From positions 93,757 to 157,756 of the forward strand of contig NZ_JBHFQG010000007.1 of NCBI RefSeq assembly GCF_041949975.1: a DNA stretch of 64,000 nt. Reading direction: 5' to 3'. Origin of the DNA: Alteribacillus sp041949975 (lineage in GTDB: Bacteria; Bacillota; Bacilli; Bacillales; Marinococcaceae). The position numbers and the translations under genes were made by a program. The notes beneath the pieces are model-generated. The model saw only the letters and a program-made list of their open reading frames with translations. It had not been told where the DNA came from and did not search any database. This document shows positions 26,512 to 36,627 of this stretch, one piece after another (within the stretch, counting starts at the first letter, position 1; each line of letters opens with the position of its first letter).

Positions 26512-28428
26512 TTGTCAATAGAACAACACTCATACGATGAAAGTCAAATTCAAGTGTTAGAGGGGCTAGAAGCTGTACGCAAACGGCCTGGAATGTATAT
26601 CGGTTCTACCAGCGGGCGCGGCCTTCATCATTTGGTTTGGGAAATCGTAGATAACAGTATTGACGAAGCCATGGGCGGTTATTGCGATTATATTTATATA
26701 ACCGTAGAAAAAGATAACAGCATTACAGTCCAAGATAATGGACGCGGTATTCCTGTCGGTATTCAGGAGAAAATGGGAAGACCAGCTGTTGAAGTTATCA
26801 TGACCGTACTGCATGCAGGCGGTAAATTTGGCGGCGGAGGCTATAAAGTATCCGGCGGCCTGCATGGTGTAGGGGCTTCTGTAGTGAACGCTCTTTCTGA
26901 AATGTTAGAAGTCGAAGTACATCGTGATGGCGAAATTTATTATCAAAACTATGAACGCGGTGTCCCTCAACAAGATCTGCAGGTCATTGGCAAGACAGAC
27001 AAACACGGAACTAAAATTCATTTTAAACCGGATCCTGAAATTTTCAGAGAAACCGGAGAGTTTGATTATGATACACTTGCTACTCGATTAAGAGAGCTTG
27101 CTTTTTTAAATAAAGGGTTACACATTATTTTTGATGATAAACGCGATGAAGAAATTGAACCGGTAGAGTATTATTATGAAGGCGGCATTGCCTCTTTTGT
27201 TGAGTATTTAAACCGGCAGAAAGAAGCTCTTCATGAACCGCCAATATTTATAGAAAGTGAAAAAGACGGAATTCAAGTAGAAATAGCGGTTCAATACAAT
27301 TCAAGTTTTACAAGCAACATCTATTCTTTTGCTAATAATATTAATACACACGAAGGCGGAACCCATGAATCCGGCTTTAAAACAGGTTTAACTCGTGCTA
27401 TTAATGATTACGCGAGAAAGCACAATTTATTCAAAGAAAATGACCCTAACCTTGTAGGAGACGATGTTAGGGAAGGGTTAACCGCTATTATTTCGGTTAA
27501 AATTCCAGACCCGCAGTTTGAAGGACAAACAAAAACAAAACTAGGAAACAGTGAAGCAAGAACTATCACAGACTCGCTGTTTAGTGAAAATTTTTCAAGG
27601 TTTTTATCTGAAAATCCTGATACTGCGAAAAACATTGTAGAAAAAGGTCTTATGGCATCGCGTGCAAGAGAAGCAGCCAAGAAAGCAAGAGAACTAACGC
27701 GTAGAAAAAATGCATTAGAAGTAAGTTCCTTGCCAGGTAAGTTAGCAGATTGTTCTTCCAGGGATGCATCCATCAGTGAGATATATATTGTCGAAGGTGA
27801 TTCTGCCGGCGGCTCTGCAAAGCAGGGAAGAGACCGTCACTTTCAAGCCATTCTGCCGCTGCGCGGTAAGATTATTAACGTTGAAAAAGCACGGCTGGAT
27901 AAGATACTTGCTAACAATGAAATTCGTTCTATCATTACAGCATTAGGTTCTGGTATTGGAGACGAATTTGATATAGAAAAAGCCAGGTACCATAAAATCT
28001 TCATTATGACAGATGCTGATGTAGATGGTGCTCATATTCGAACGTTAATTTTAACTTTTTTCTATCGGTATATGCGGCCTTTGATTGAAAAAGGATATGT
28101 TTATATTGCACAGCCGCCTTTATACAAAATACAGCAGGGAAAAACAGTTCGGTACGCATATGTAGAGAAAGAGCTGGAAGAAATTCTTGCGGAACTTCCG
28201 TCTCAGCCTAAACCAGGCTACCAAAGGTATAAAGGACTCGGTGAAATGAATCCTTCTCAACTTTGGGAAACGACAATGGATCCTGAAACAAGAACGGTAC
28301 TACAGGTTACGCTTGAAGATGCTATGAAAGCAGATGAAATCTTTGAGACCCTAATGGGAGACCGTGTAGAACCACGAAGGGATTTTATTCAAGAAAATGC
28401 TCACTACGTAAAGAATTTAGATGTGTAA
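26512..28428 (+). CDS. gyrB: DNA gyrase subunit B
   Basis: 638 aa. The GHKL ATPase has VDNSIDEAMGGYC, DNGRGIPVG and GGKFGGGGYKVSGGLHGVG. The TOPRIM domain has IVEGDSAGGSAKQGRDR near residue 425 and DADVDGAHIRTL near 500. It supplies the ATP-driven step of negative supercoiling. The start is TTG 26512, six bases after GAAGGTG. The gene forms a pair with gyrA. Confidence 0.97.
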   Translation: MSIEQHSYDESQIQVLEGLEAVRKRPGMYIGSTSGRGLHHLVWEIVDNSIDEAMGGYCDYIYITVEKDNSITVQDNGRGIPVGIQEKMGRPAVEVIMTVLHAGGKFGGGGYKVSGGLHGVGASVVNALSEMLEVEVHRDGEIYYQNYERGVPQQDLQVIGKTDKHGTKIHFKPDPEIFRETGEFDYDTLATRLRELAFLNKGLHIIFDDKRDEEIEPVEYYYEGGIASFVEYLNRQKEALHEPPIFIESEKDGIQVEIAVQYNSSFTSNIYSFANNINTHEGGTHESGFKTGLTRAINDYARKHNLFKENDPNLVGDDVREGLTAIISVKIPDPQFEGQTKTKLGNSEARTITDSLFSENFSRFLSENPDTAKNIVEKGLMASRAREAAKKARELTRRKNALEVSSLPGKLADCSSRDASISEIYIVEGDSAGGSAKQGRDRHFQAILPLRGKIINVEKARLDKILANNEIRSIITALGSGIGDEFDIEKARYHKIFIMTDADVDGAHIRTLILTFFYRYMRPLIEKGYVYIAQPPLYKIQQGKTVRYAYVEKELEEILAELPSQPKPGYQRYKGLGEMNPSQLWETTMDPETRTVLQVTLEDAMKADEIFETLMGDRVEPRRDFIQENAHYVKNLDV

Positions 28429-28434
28429 AGACAG

Positions 28435-28479
28435 CAGGCGCCTGTAATAGCCATTCAGGGCGCTTCCGCTTTTCTTATC
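28435..28479 (+). repeat. Short degenerate dispersed repeat between gyrB and gyrA
   Basis: CAGGCGCCTG...CAGGGCGCTTCCGCTTTTC closely matches the 3' end of the repeat at 59781-59907 (GGGCGCTTGCGCTTTTGTTC). Confidence 0.5.
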
Positions 28480-28509
28480 ACAGCTCCATAATTTTGGGAG
28501 GTTGCAGGA

Positions 28510-31029
28510 ATGGCAGAGAATGAATCAAGAGTCACAGAAATAAATATTGGCCAGGAGATGCGTACATCTTTTTTGGATTACGCGATGAGTGTCATTGTCA
28601 GCCGGGCGCTTCCGGATGTGAGGGACGGCCTTAAACCCGTACATCGCCGCATACTGTATGCGATGAATGAGCTTGGTATGACACCAGACAAGCCTTACAG
28701 AAAGTCAGCTCGTATTGTCGGTGATGTTATTGGTAAGTACCATCCGCATGGTGATTCTGCTGTGTATGAAACAATGGTTAGGATGGCACAGGATTTCAGC
28801 TACCGAAAAATGTTAGTAGACGGCCACGGAAATTTTGGATCTGTAGACGGAGATGCTGCAGCAGCAATGCGTTACACTGAAGCAAAAATGTCCAAAATTT
28901 CTATGGAAATGGTCCGAGACATTAATAAGGATACAATTGATTACCAAGATAACTACGATGGAAATGAGAAAGAACCAATCGTGCTGCCAGCAAGATTTCC
29001 AAATTTACTAGTTAATGGGGCAGCGGGAATTGCTGTGGGAATGGCTACTAATATTCCTCCACATCAGCTTGGAGAGGTAATTGACGGTGTACTAGAGCTG
29101 AGTAAAAATCCGGAAATGACAGTGCCTGAATTAATGGAATATATTCTAGGTCCTGATTTTCCAACCGGAGCTTTAATTCTTGGACGTTCTGGAATTAAAA
29201 AAGCTTATCAAACAGGACGGGGCTCAATTATTATACGTGCTAATGCTTATATTGATGAAAACAAAAATGGAAAACAATCAATTATTGTCGATGAATTGCC
29301 ATATCAAGTCAATAAAGCACGTTTAATAGAAAAAATAGCAGAACTGGTAAGAGACAAAAAAATTGAGGGCATTACCGATTTACGCGATGAATCAGACAGA
29401 AATGGTATGAGAATCGTTATAGAAGTCCGTAAAGATGCTAACGCCAACGTACTGCTAAATAATTTATATAAACAAACAGCTCTTCAAACAAGCTTTGGAA
29501 TTAATATGCTCGCTTTAGTGGACGGCCGGCCGCAAGTACTAAATCTTAAAGAATGCTTAAACCATTACCTTGAACATCAAAAAGAGGTAATTAAACGGCG
29601 TACTGCATTCGAATTAAGAAAGGCAGAAGCGAGAGCTCATATTCTAGAAGGATTACGGGTAGCTTTAGATCATTTGGATGAAGTGATCGAGCTGATTCGC
29701 GGGTCGGAAACGACGGATATCGCAAGAAACGGGCTGATGGAGAAATTTTCTCTTAGCCATGATCAGGCTCAGGCTATTTTAGATATGCGTCTGCAGCGAC
29801 TAACAGGTTTAGAGAGAGATAAAATTGAACAGGAATACAAAGACCTGGTGGAGAGGATTAAAGAACTTAAAGCCATTTTAGACAGTGAAGAACGGGTTCT
29901 CGAGATCATTCGAGAAGAACTGGGAGAGTTAAAAGAAAGATTTAATGACGAACGCAGAACGGTTATTACAGCAGGCGAAAATCAAATTGAAGACGAAGAC
30001 TTAATCCCTCGTCAAAATGTAGTCATTACTATTTCCCATCAAGGTTACTTGAAACGGATGCCTATTGATACCTATCGCAGCCAAAGAAGAGGAGGCCGCG
30101 GGATCCAGGGTATGGGCACCAATGACGATGATTTTGTCGAACACTTATTTACGACAAGTTCTCACCAGACGATTCTCTTTTTCACAAACAAGGGAAAAGT
30201 ATACCGGTTAAAAGCCTATGAAATTCCTGAACTAAAACGGACAGCAAAAGGAATTCCGATTATTAATCTACTTCAAATAGAAAAAGATGAATACATTAGC
30301 ACGGTAATCCCTATTGAAGAATTTTCGGATGATGCATACCTGTTCTTTTTAACAAAAAGAGGTATTGCAAAACGAACAGTACTATCAGCCTTTTCAAATA
30401 TTCGTAAAGGCGGCCTGTTTGCCATTAATGTCCGAGAGAATGATGAACTGCATGGGGTCCGTTTAACCCATGGTGATGAAAGCCTGATTATTGGTACCAA
30501 ATCTGGTATGGCTATTCATTTTAATGAAAAAGATGTAAGGTTCATGGGCCGTACTGCCACCGGTGTGAAAGCTATTTCATTAGATCAGGATGATGAAGTC
30601 GTTGGAATGGATATCACCTCTGAAGACAAAGATGTGCTCATGGTTACTAGTAAAGGGTTTGGAAAACGTACACCAATTGAAGAATTTAAAGTCCAAAACC
30701 GCGGCGGAAAAGGCCTTAAAGCGTGTAACTTAACAGAACGTAATGGAGACCTTGTTTCTATGCGTTGTATTTCAGAGGATTATGATATTATGATTATGAC
30801 CATTCATGGGGTTTTAATAAGAATGCAAACCCAGGAAATATCTAGACTGGGCCGCTATGCTCAAGGGGTCAAATTAATCCGCCTTTCTGAAGGAGAAGAA
30901 GTTTCTACTGTAGCACCAGTAGAAACACCGGAAGAAGAGTCAGATAATGAAACAAACAGCCAAAACGAAAAACTATCAGAAGAAGCTCCGCCTTCTAATT
31001 CTAAAGAAGAAACTAATTCTGACGAATAA
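28510..31029 (+). CDS. gyrA: DNA gyrase subunit A
   Basis: 839 aa. The catalytic tyrosine is in AAAMRYTEAKM (near residue 123). The quinolone-determining region YHPHGDSAVYETM keeps the sensitive Ser and Glu. The C-terminal beta-pinwheel has the GyrA box QRRGGRGIQGM. The last 40 residues are strongly acidic and Ser/Asn-rich, a gyrase tail feature perhaps extended by a salt-adapted proteome. GGGAGG site. Intact. Confidence 0.97.
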   Translation: MAENESRVTEINIGQEMRTSFLDYAMSVIVSRALPDVRDGLKPVHRRILYAMNELGMTPDKPYRKSARIVGDVIGKYHPHGDSAVYETMVRMAQDFSYRKMLVDGHGNFGSVDGDAAAAMRYTEAKMSKISMEMVRDINKDTIDYQDNYDGNEKEPIVLPARFPNLLVNGAAGIAVGMATNIPPHQLGEVIDGVLELSKNPEMTVPELMEYILGPDFPTGALILGRSGIKKAYQTGRGSIIIRANAYIDENKNGKQSIIVDELPYQVNKARLIEKIAELVRDKKIEGITDLRDESDRNGMRIVIEVRKDANANVLLNNLYKQTALQTSFGINMLALVDGRPQVLNLKECLNHYLEHQKEVIKRRTAFELRKAEARAHILEGLRVALDHLDEVIELIRGSETTDIARNGLMEKFSLSHDQAQAILDMRLQRLTGLERDKIEQEYKDLVERIKELKAILDSEERVLEIIREELGELKERFNDERRTVITAGENQIEDEDLIPRQNVVITISHQGYLKRMPIDTYRSQRRGGRGIQGMGTNDDDFVEHLFTTSSHQTILFFTNKGKVYRLKAYEIPELKRTAKGIPIINLLQIEKDEYISTVIPIEEFSDDAYLFFLTKRGIAKRTVLSAFSNIRKGGLFAINVRENDELHGVRLTHGDESLIIGTKSGMAIHFNEKDVRFMGRTATGVKAISLDQDDEVVGMDITSEDKDVLMVTSKGFGKRTPIEEFKVQNRGGKGLKACNLTERNGDLVSMRCISEDYDIMIMTIHGVLIRMQTQEISRLGRYAQGVKLIRLSEGEEVSTVAPVETPEEESDNETNSQNEKLSEEAPPSNSKEETNSDE

Positions 31030-31035
31030 TATCAA

Positions 31036-31066
31036 CCTTCGGCTTTTATGGCCGGAGGTTTTTTAT
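31036..31066 (+). terminator. Terminator after gyrA
   Basis: CCTTCGGC / GCCGGAGG with a five-base loop is followed by TTTTTTAT. Confidence 0.85.
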
Positions 31067-31233
31067 AGGAAAAAAGTTTATAAACCAATAGTCCTTGTTG
31101 TATAATGAAAGCATTAAGGAATTATTCAGATGTTCATTTTTTTTCACTGTTAGAAAAGTCGGCAAGTTTTTTTAAGCTGGTTACCTTTAAAGGGCGATAA
31201 ACCGAGTGTTTCTTAAAGGGGAAGAGGAAGAAT

Positions 31234-32301
31234 ATGAAGGTACAAAGCCACCAATTAAAAGAAGGCTGTATACTCGATGTTTACGCAGTCACTTCTCATC
31301 CTGTTGTAAGAAAAAAGACTGTGCTAAATGCAGACCACTTAAAAGTTTTAGAAGTGTTTTTTATACAAGAAGTAAGTATAGAAAAAACTTTAATAGATAG
31401 CAGCCCTTTTTATCCGACTGTTCAAGAAGAAGAAGAGCAAGAAACTCACACATTTACTATAGATGAACTGAAAACATTTCTAGATCATTACTTAGAAGCG
31501 GTGCAATCATATAAGAGGTTATTTCAATCCTGGCTGGTGGAACAAAAGTAGAAACGGGTGAAGTAAGAAAGCTCTCCTCCCCGCTTGTTAATAAAATGAT
31601 GGAAGAACCTAATAAAGTGTTAATGCTGCACCACTATAGCACTAGAGAAAATTATCTATATTCATCATGCAATTGCTACCGGGTTGTTAGCCGTATACTT
31701 AGCCAAAAAGCAGCATTTCCCAAAAAAATTATGGCAACGGGCAGGAGTTGCAGGGCTCTATGTGATGCTGGAATGGCAAGACTTCCAGCATCTATATTAA
31801 ACAGTAAAGGTCATTTATCAGAAGAAAATTATGTGGAAGTGAAAAATCACCCTTATTACTCTTATAAAATGTTAAAAGAGACAAAGTCTGTTTCCGATCA
31901 CGTGCTGAATGCTTCATTACAGCATCATGAAAGAGAAGATGGAAGCGGGTATCCCTTAGAAGTAAAAGGGGACAAGATACATAAAGTGAGCGTGAGCCGG
32001 GTAATTGCGGTTGCTGATGTCTATCACGCGATGACAAGTGAACGGTATTACAGAAAAAACAATCTTCATATAAAGTTATTGATAAAATGTCAAAAGAGCA
32101 ATTCGGAAAACTTCACCCTAAAACTGTTCAAATATTTCTATTGGAACCAAAGTACGTTTAAGTAATGGAGAATCAGGAGAAATCATTTATATTGACAAAA
32201 AGTATCCAGCTGCTCGATTGGTACGCTTGCAAGATAAAAATAAAGTCATTCAAATAACAGCAAAAGAAGGACCATTTATTGAAGAGGTAGTGTCTAATTG
32301 A
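31234..32301 (+). pseudogene. HD-GYP-type phosphodiesterase-like gene, decayed
   Basis: The first 105 codons (31234-31551) are intact and have a GGGGAAGAGG-type site. The homologous sequence then continues by jumping frames five times. The order is GTKVETGEVRKL, then HHAIATGLLAVYLAKK, then CDAGMARLPASIL with LQHHEREDGSGYPLEVKG, then SYKVIDKMSKEQFGKLHPKT, and finally RLSNGESGEIIYIDKKYPAA. HHE and the GYP motif (GSGYP) identify the family. HD-GYP-like genes commonly sit between gyrA and yaaC/guaB in Bacillaceae (recalled). The 3' end overlaps yaaC by eight bases. A full-length product is not possible. Confidence 0.85.
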
Positions 32302-33268
32302 AAAACGGTTTAAAAAGGGAAGGAATGGACCCTTCGGCTGCCGTTAAATATGTTTTAATAAAAGGATAATCTTCAGAGTATTGCAATGAGATTAACTCTC
32401 CCCACCATTCTCCCTCATATCTGCAAATCATGCTCAAATTATATAACAGTAAATAATGTACACACAGTTTCGGAAGAAGGCGGTCATGAGCAGAACGCAA
32501 TGGAGGCAAAAATAGCTGGTTATTATTTTCTAAAAAAAGAGATTTTTGATGCTCAGTTAATTTATTTATTTTCAAACTAACAGAAGTATCATTAACCTGT
32601 TTAATCCCCTGCAGTTGGATACCCATATTTTCAAGGGTATTTGAGAAAGATTTAATATCTTCCTGATAAATAGGCTGTGGTGTTTCTATCATTAAATATG
32701 AATTGTTTATATCAATTCGGGGAAGGTCCCCTGTTCCTTTGACTTTACAATATAGGGGGAGTATTTCCTCTATCAGCAAAAGCAATTCGCTCATTTTCCA
32801 TTTTTCTCCGGTTGAATGTTTCATGTGAAACATAAATTGAGAAAAGTGAGGAAAAAAACCTTTTTTTTGAATTTTAATTTCGTCATCGAGAAAGGTATAT
32901 CCTTTCTTTTTTCTTTTTCTTGAAGTTACTCCGTGAGCAAGAACTTCAACAGTGGAAGGATAACTGGGGTCTACAATTAACACCAGCCCTTTTAACAGAT
33001 GAGTAAGTCCATAAAAAAGAAGAAGCGGTTTAACCAATAACGAAGAATGTATACCTTCTATCCAATAATTTCTTCCTATCAGCCATTCATAATGAAAGAT
33101 GGAGGCATTTTGATAACTCCATTCATAAGCTTCTTTTTTTAAATCCGGCCGAAGCAGATATGTTTCTAAAAGCCATCGGCGCAGTACTTCTTGTGATTCG
33201 TAAGGAGAGAAATATGAAAAAAGTGCAGTATCGTTATTATTCACAATAAATGAGCACCTCCCTTTCAT
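32294..33268 (-). CDS. yaaC: YaaC-family protein
   Basis: 324 aa, convergent to the HD-GYP remnant and upstream of guaB as in B. subtilis. Recognisable YaaC features are YFSPYESQEVLRRWLLETY near the N-terminus and the C-terminal HYLLLYNLSMICRYEGEWW. Function is unknown. It contains a one-mismatch parS at 32817-32832. AGGGAGGTG precedes the ATG. Confidence 0.85.
   Translation of the reverse strand: MKGRCSFIVNNNDTALFSYFSPYESQEVLRRWLLETYLLRPDLKKEAYEWSYQNASIFHYEWLIGRNYWIEGIHSSLLVKPLLLFYGLTHLLKGLVLIVDPSYPSTVEVLAHGVTSRKRKKKGYTFLDDEIKIQKKGFFPHFSQFMFHMKHSTGEKWKMSELLLLIEEILPLYCKVKGTGDLPRIDINNSYLMIETPQPIYQEDIKSFSNTLENMGIQLQGIKQVNDTSVSLKINKLTEHQKSLFLENNNQLFLPPLRSAHDRLLPKLCVHYLLLYNLSMICRYEGEWWGELISLQYSEDYPFIKTYLTAAEGSIPSLFKPFFN
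32817..32832. promoter_or_regulatory. parS-like site in yaaC, one mismatch
   Basis: TGTTTCATGTGAAACA differs from the parS consensus TGTTTCACGTGAAACA at a single central base. It lies about 10 kb right of oriC, on the other side from the perfect site. Confidence 0.65.
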
Positions 33269-33622
33269 ATTGTATTAGACGCTTCCAACTAATGCTGAGA
33301 CTCTAATGCACGGTCTTCTATATTTAACAACCATTTGTAATGTAACAAGGGAAAAGGAAGCTAGTGTTAGAGTGAAAATTCTAAAGAAAAAAGGAATGTA
33401 TTTTTCGGAATGTTTAAACTTATTCCATTTACTCGTGCCATTCCAAAAAAAATGATAAGATATTAGAAAATCTCAGGAATAAAGACGCACTAAAAGCTTA
33501 CATAAAAAATCTGTGAGTTTAGTTTGAGCAGCAGACTGTTAATTTATGATGGAATGACCATCAGAGAAGTATTAATTATTCTCGGCTGTTTAGTTTAAAC
33601 ATAAAGAAAGGATGAGATAACT
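33269..33622. other. Divergent yaaC-guaB intergenic region
   Basis: 354 bases without a gene. It holds nested inverted pentamers: GGAAT at 33393 and 33407, then ATTCC at 33422 and 33440, the inner pair forming GGAATGTTTAAACTTATTCC. No riboswitch was recognised, and no convincing guaB promoter was fixed. Confidence 0.4.
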
Positions 33623-35080
33623 GTGAGAGAAGACAAGTTTGCAAAAGAAGGCCTGACATTTGATGACGTACTGCTGGTCCCAGATCGTTCTGATATCCAC
33701 CCGAGGGATGTCTCAGTAAAAACAACTCTTTCAGAGAAATTAAAATTAAATATTCCAATTATTAGTGCTGGAATGGATACGGTAACAGAAGCATCATTAG
33801 CTATTGCAATTGCCCGTGAAGGCGGCCTTGGTATTATCCATAAAAATATGTCGATTGAAGATCAAGCCGAAATGGTAGATCAGGTTAAACGTTCAGAAAG
33901 CGGCGTAATAACTGATCCTTTCTTTCTAACTCCCGATCGGCAAGTATTTGATGCGGAACATTTAATGAGCAAGTATCGCATTTCAGGAGTGCCTATTGTT
34001 GATCATGAGCAAAAATTAGTCGGTATTTTAACCAATAGAGATTTGCGTTTTATTGAAGATTATTCAATTAGAATAGAAGAGGTTATGACAAGCTCTAATC
34101 TGGTTACTGCTCCTGTTGGTACTACTTTGCAAGAAGCAGAGAGTATCCTTCAAGAACACAAAATTGAAAAACTGCCGCTCGTGGAAAAAGATCAAACCTT
34201 AAAGGGTCTTATTACTATTAAAGACATTGAGAAGGTCATTGAATTTCCTCATTCTGCAAAAGATGAACATGGTCGTTTATTAGCAGGTGCAGCAGTAGGT
34301 GTTACAAACGATGCATTAAAGCGTGTCGAAGCGCTGATAAATGCAGAAGTAGATGTAATCGTTATTGATACGGCACATGGTCATTCTCAAGGTGTTTTGG
34401 ATAAAGTAAGAGAAATTAGAGACGCTTACCCTTCACTAACCCTTATCGCAGGGAATGTAGCGACTGCTGAAGGTACAAAAGATCTTATTGAAGCAGGAGC
34501 AGATGTTGTGAAAGTTGGTATTGGACCCGGTTCTATTTGTACCACACGAGTGGTTGCAGGCGTAGGGGTGCCGCAAATCACAGCTGTATATGATTGTGCC
34601 CGTGAAGCTAGTAAACACGACATACCAATTATTGCAGACGGAGGCATAAAGTACTCCGGAGATATTGTGAAAGCATTAGCAGCAGGCGGACATGCCGTGA
34701 TGCTCGGCAGTATTTTAGCCGGTGTTACTGAAAGTCCAGGAGAAACAGAAATTTATCAAGGCAGACAGTTTAAAGTTTATCGCGGCATGGGTTCCATGGG
34801 AGCTATGGAGCAAGGAAGTAAAGACCGTTATTTCCAGGAAAATAATCAAAAATTAGTCCCTGAAGGTATTGAAGGAAGAATCCCTTATAAAGGCCCGCTT
34901 TCTGATACTTTGCATCAATTAATCGGGGGTATCCGAGCCGGCATGGGTTACTGCGGAACAGCAACTATCCATGATCTAAGGAAAAATGCACGATTTACCC
35001 GTATTACAAATGCAGGGTTAAGGGAAAGTCACCCGCACGATGTTCAAATAACAAAAGAAGCTCCTAACTATAACTTATAA
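33623..35080 (+). CDS. guaB: Inosine-5'-monophosphate dehydrogenase
   Basis: 485 aa. A TIM barrel is interrupted by two CBS domains (about residues 95-215). The catalytic loop GPGSICTTR contains the active cysteine, and the flap RYFQENNQKLVPEGIEGR is present. It oxidises IMP to XMP, the rate-limiting step to GMP. Start GTG 33623 after AAAGGATGAG. Confidence 0.97.
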   Translation: MREDKFAKEGLTFDDVLLVPDRSDIHPRDVSVKTTLSEKLKLNIPIISAGMDTVTEASLAIAIAREGGLGIIHKNMSIEDQAEMVDQVKRSESGVITDPFFLTPDRQVFDAEHLMSKYRISGVPIVDHEQKLVGILTNRDLRFIEDYSIRIEEVMTSSNLVTAPVGTTLQEAESILQEHKIEKLPLVEKDQTLKGLITIKDIEKVIEFPHSAKDEHGRLLAGAAVGVTNDALKRVEALINAEVDVIVIDTAHGHSQGVLDKVREIRDAYPSLTLIAGNVATAEGTKDLIEAGADVVKVGIGPGSICTTRVVAGVGVPQITAVYDCAREASKHDIPIIADGGIKYSGDIVKALAAGGHAVMLGSILAGVTESPGETEIYQGRQFKVYRGMGSMGAMEQGSKDRYFQENNQKLVPEGIEGRIPYKGPLSDTLHQLIGGIRAGMGYCGTATIHDLRKNARFTRITNAGLRESHPHDVQITKEAPNYNL

Positions 35081-35100
35081 GACCCGCCTATAATTAGGAT

Positions 35101-35192
35101 CTGCCTCAATAAGGTGTTTCTGTTTATGAATTGGCTGTTACCTCTCAATAAGAGAGAGCCCAGAAAAAAACCTTGTTGAGGCAGTTTTTTCT
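35101..35192 (+). terminator. Branched terminator after guaB
   Basis: CTGCCTCAATAAGGT pairs with ACCTTGTTGAGGCAG across a 50-base loop that contains its own CTCTC/GAGAG hairpin, followed by TTTTTTCTTTT. The outer stem plus T-run make a strong terminator; the large structured loop is unusual. Confidence 0.8.
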
Positions 35193-35205
35193 TTTCCCGG
35201 GAAAT
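35192..35205. promoter_or_regulatory. Noc-binding-site-like sequence upstream of dacA
   Basis: TTTTCCCGGGAAAT has one mismatch to the Noc consensus ATTTCCCGGGAAAT and continues into TATT. It begins in the T-tract of the guaB terminator. Confidence 0.55.
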
Positions 35206-35304
35206 ATTTAATTAACAGGAAATAGGTCTCATGACTATCTATTTTTTTACTTATTCCTGTGATAAAATATCGATTGTGCAAGTAGACCGTGGAGGTGCAA
35301 GATT

Positions 35305-36627
35305 TTGAAAAAAATGAAATGGATAAAAACAAGTATTGCTGCGTTTTTAAGCTTAGGCCTTCTATTTGGTGGGGATAAGGTTGTTTCAGGCCAAGAACCA
35401 GATCTAGAAGCAGATTCAGCTATTTTAGTGGAAGCAGAAACCGGGAAAATAGTATATGAAGACAATATAGATTTAATTTTACCACCGGCGAGTATGACAA
35501 AAATTATGTCAGAGTACCTCGTACATGAAGCTGTAAACAATGGAGACATTGCCTGGGATGAGGAAGTGGAAATTAGTGATAACGTACGGCAGCTATCGCT
35601 TGATACGACGCTTTCCAACGTGCCGCTTCGACAGGATGAGACGTACACTGTTCAAGAGTTGTATGAAGCATTGGCGATTTATTCTGCAAACGCAGCTACT
35701 GTAGCTCTGGCAGAACACATAGCTGGGTCAGAGAGTAATTTTGTGGATATGATGAACGAAAAAGCAGAAGAATTAGAAATGAAAGAATATGAGTTTGTCA
35801 ATTCAACGGGCCTTAATAATAAATCAATGAACGGTGCTCACCCAGATGGAACAGAAGCGGATGCTGAAAATATGATGTCAGCTCGAGCAACCGCTATACT
35901 TACTTACCATTTATTGAAAGATTATCCAGAAGTACTCGATACGGTAAGTATTAATGAAAAAACATTCAAAGAAGACACTGAAGATTACATAGAAATGCAA
36001 AATTGGAATTGGATGCTTCCAGATGGACCAATGCCTTATGAAGGTGTAGATGGATTGAAAACAGGTTTTACTGATCTGGCCGGGAACGCATTTACTGGAA
36101 CTGCCGAAAAAGACGGACTTCGTTATATTTCTGTAGTAATGCGAACCGCTTCAAGACAAGCCCGTTTTGAAGAAACCGCTAAATTGCTAGATTATGGTTT
36201 TGATAATTATTCCTTTGAAGAATTAGTGGCAGAGGGAGATCATTTTAAAGATCAAAATACCGTTCCTGTTACTAAAGGAAAAGAAAATGAAGTTTCAGTT
36301 TCTGCAGGTGATTCATTGTCTGTGTTAGTTGAAGAAGGAGAATCAGAAAATGTGAAGGCAGTTGTGTCGTTAGATGAAGAATTACTTGATGAAGACGGAC
36401 AGTTAGAAGCTCCCGTAGAAGCCGGCGAAGTAGTTGGTACCGTTACGGTGGAAGATGAAGGAAATAATTATTTACAAGAAACCATGGCAGATCACAACCA
36501 AGTACCATTGGTTGTAGACAAAGATGTTGAAAAAGCAGGATGGCTGGCCCTGACTGCTCGCAGTATCGGCAGCTTTTTTGGTAATGTTTGGGACAATGCT
36601 GCAAGTTTTATGAGAGGTTTGTTTTAA
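35305..36627 (+). CDS. dacA: D-alanyl-D-alanine carboxypeptidase (PBP5, DacA)
   Basis: 440 aa. A signal peptide (about residues 1-30) precedes the peptidase S11 domain with SxxK (SMTK near 61), SxN (SAN near 130) and KTG (near 253). The C-terminal beta domain ends in an amphipathic membrane anchor. It trims the stem pentapeptide of peptidoglycan. Start TTG 35305 eight bases after GGAGG. The mature protein is very acidic compared with B. subtilis PBP5, consistent with a salt-adapted exterior. Confidence 0.93.
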   Translation: MKKMKWIKTSIAAFLSLGLLFGGDKVVSGQEPDLEADSAILVEAETGKIVYEDNIDLILPPASMTKIMSEYLVHEAVNNGDIAWDEEVEISDNVRQLSLDTTLSNVPLRQDETYTVQELYEALAIYSANAATVALAEHIAGSESNFVDMMNEKAEELEMKEYEFVNSTGLNNKSMNGAHPDGTEADAENMMSARATAILTYHLLKDYPEVLDTVSINEKTFKEDTEDYIEMQNWNWMLPDGPMPYEGVDGLKTGFTDLAGNAFTGTAEKDGLRYISVVMRTASRQARFEETAKLLDYGFDNYSFEELVAEGDHFKDQNTVPVTKGKENEVSVSAGDSLSVLVEEGESENVKAVVSLDEELLDEDGQLEAPVEAGEVVGTVTVEDEGNNYLQETMADHNQVPLVVDKDVEKAGWLALTARSIGSFFGNVWDNAASFMRGLF

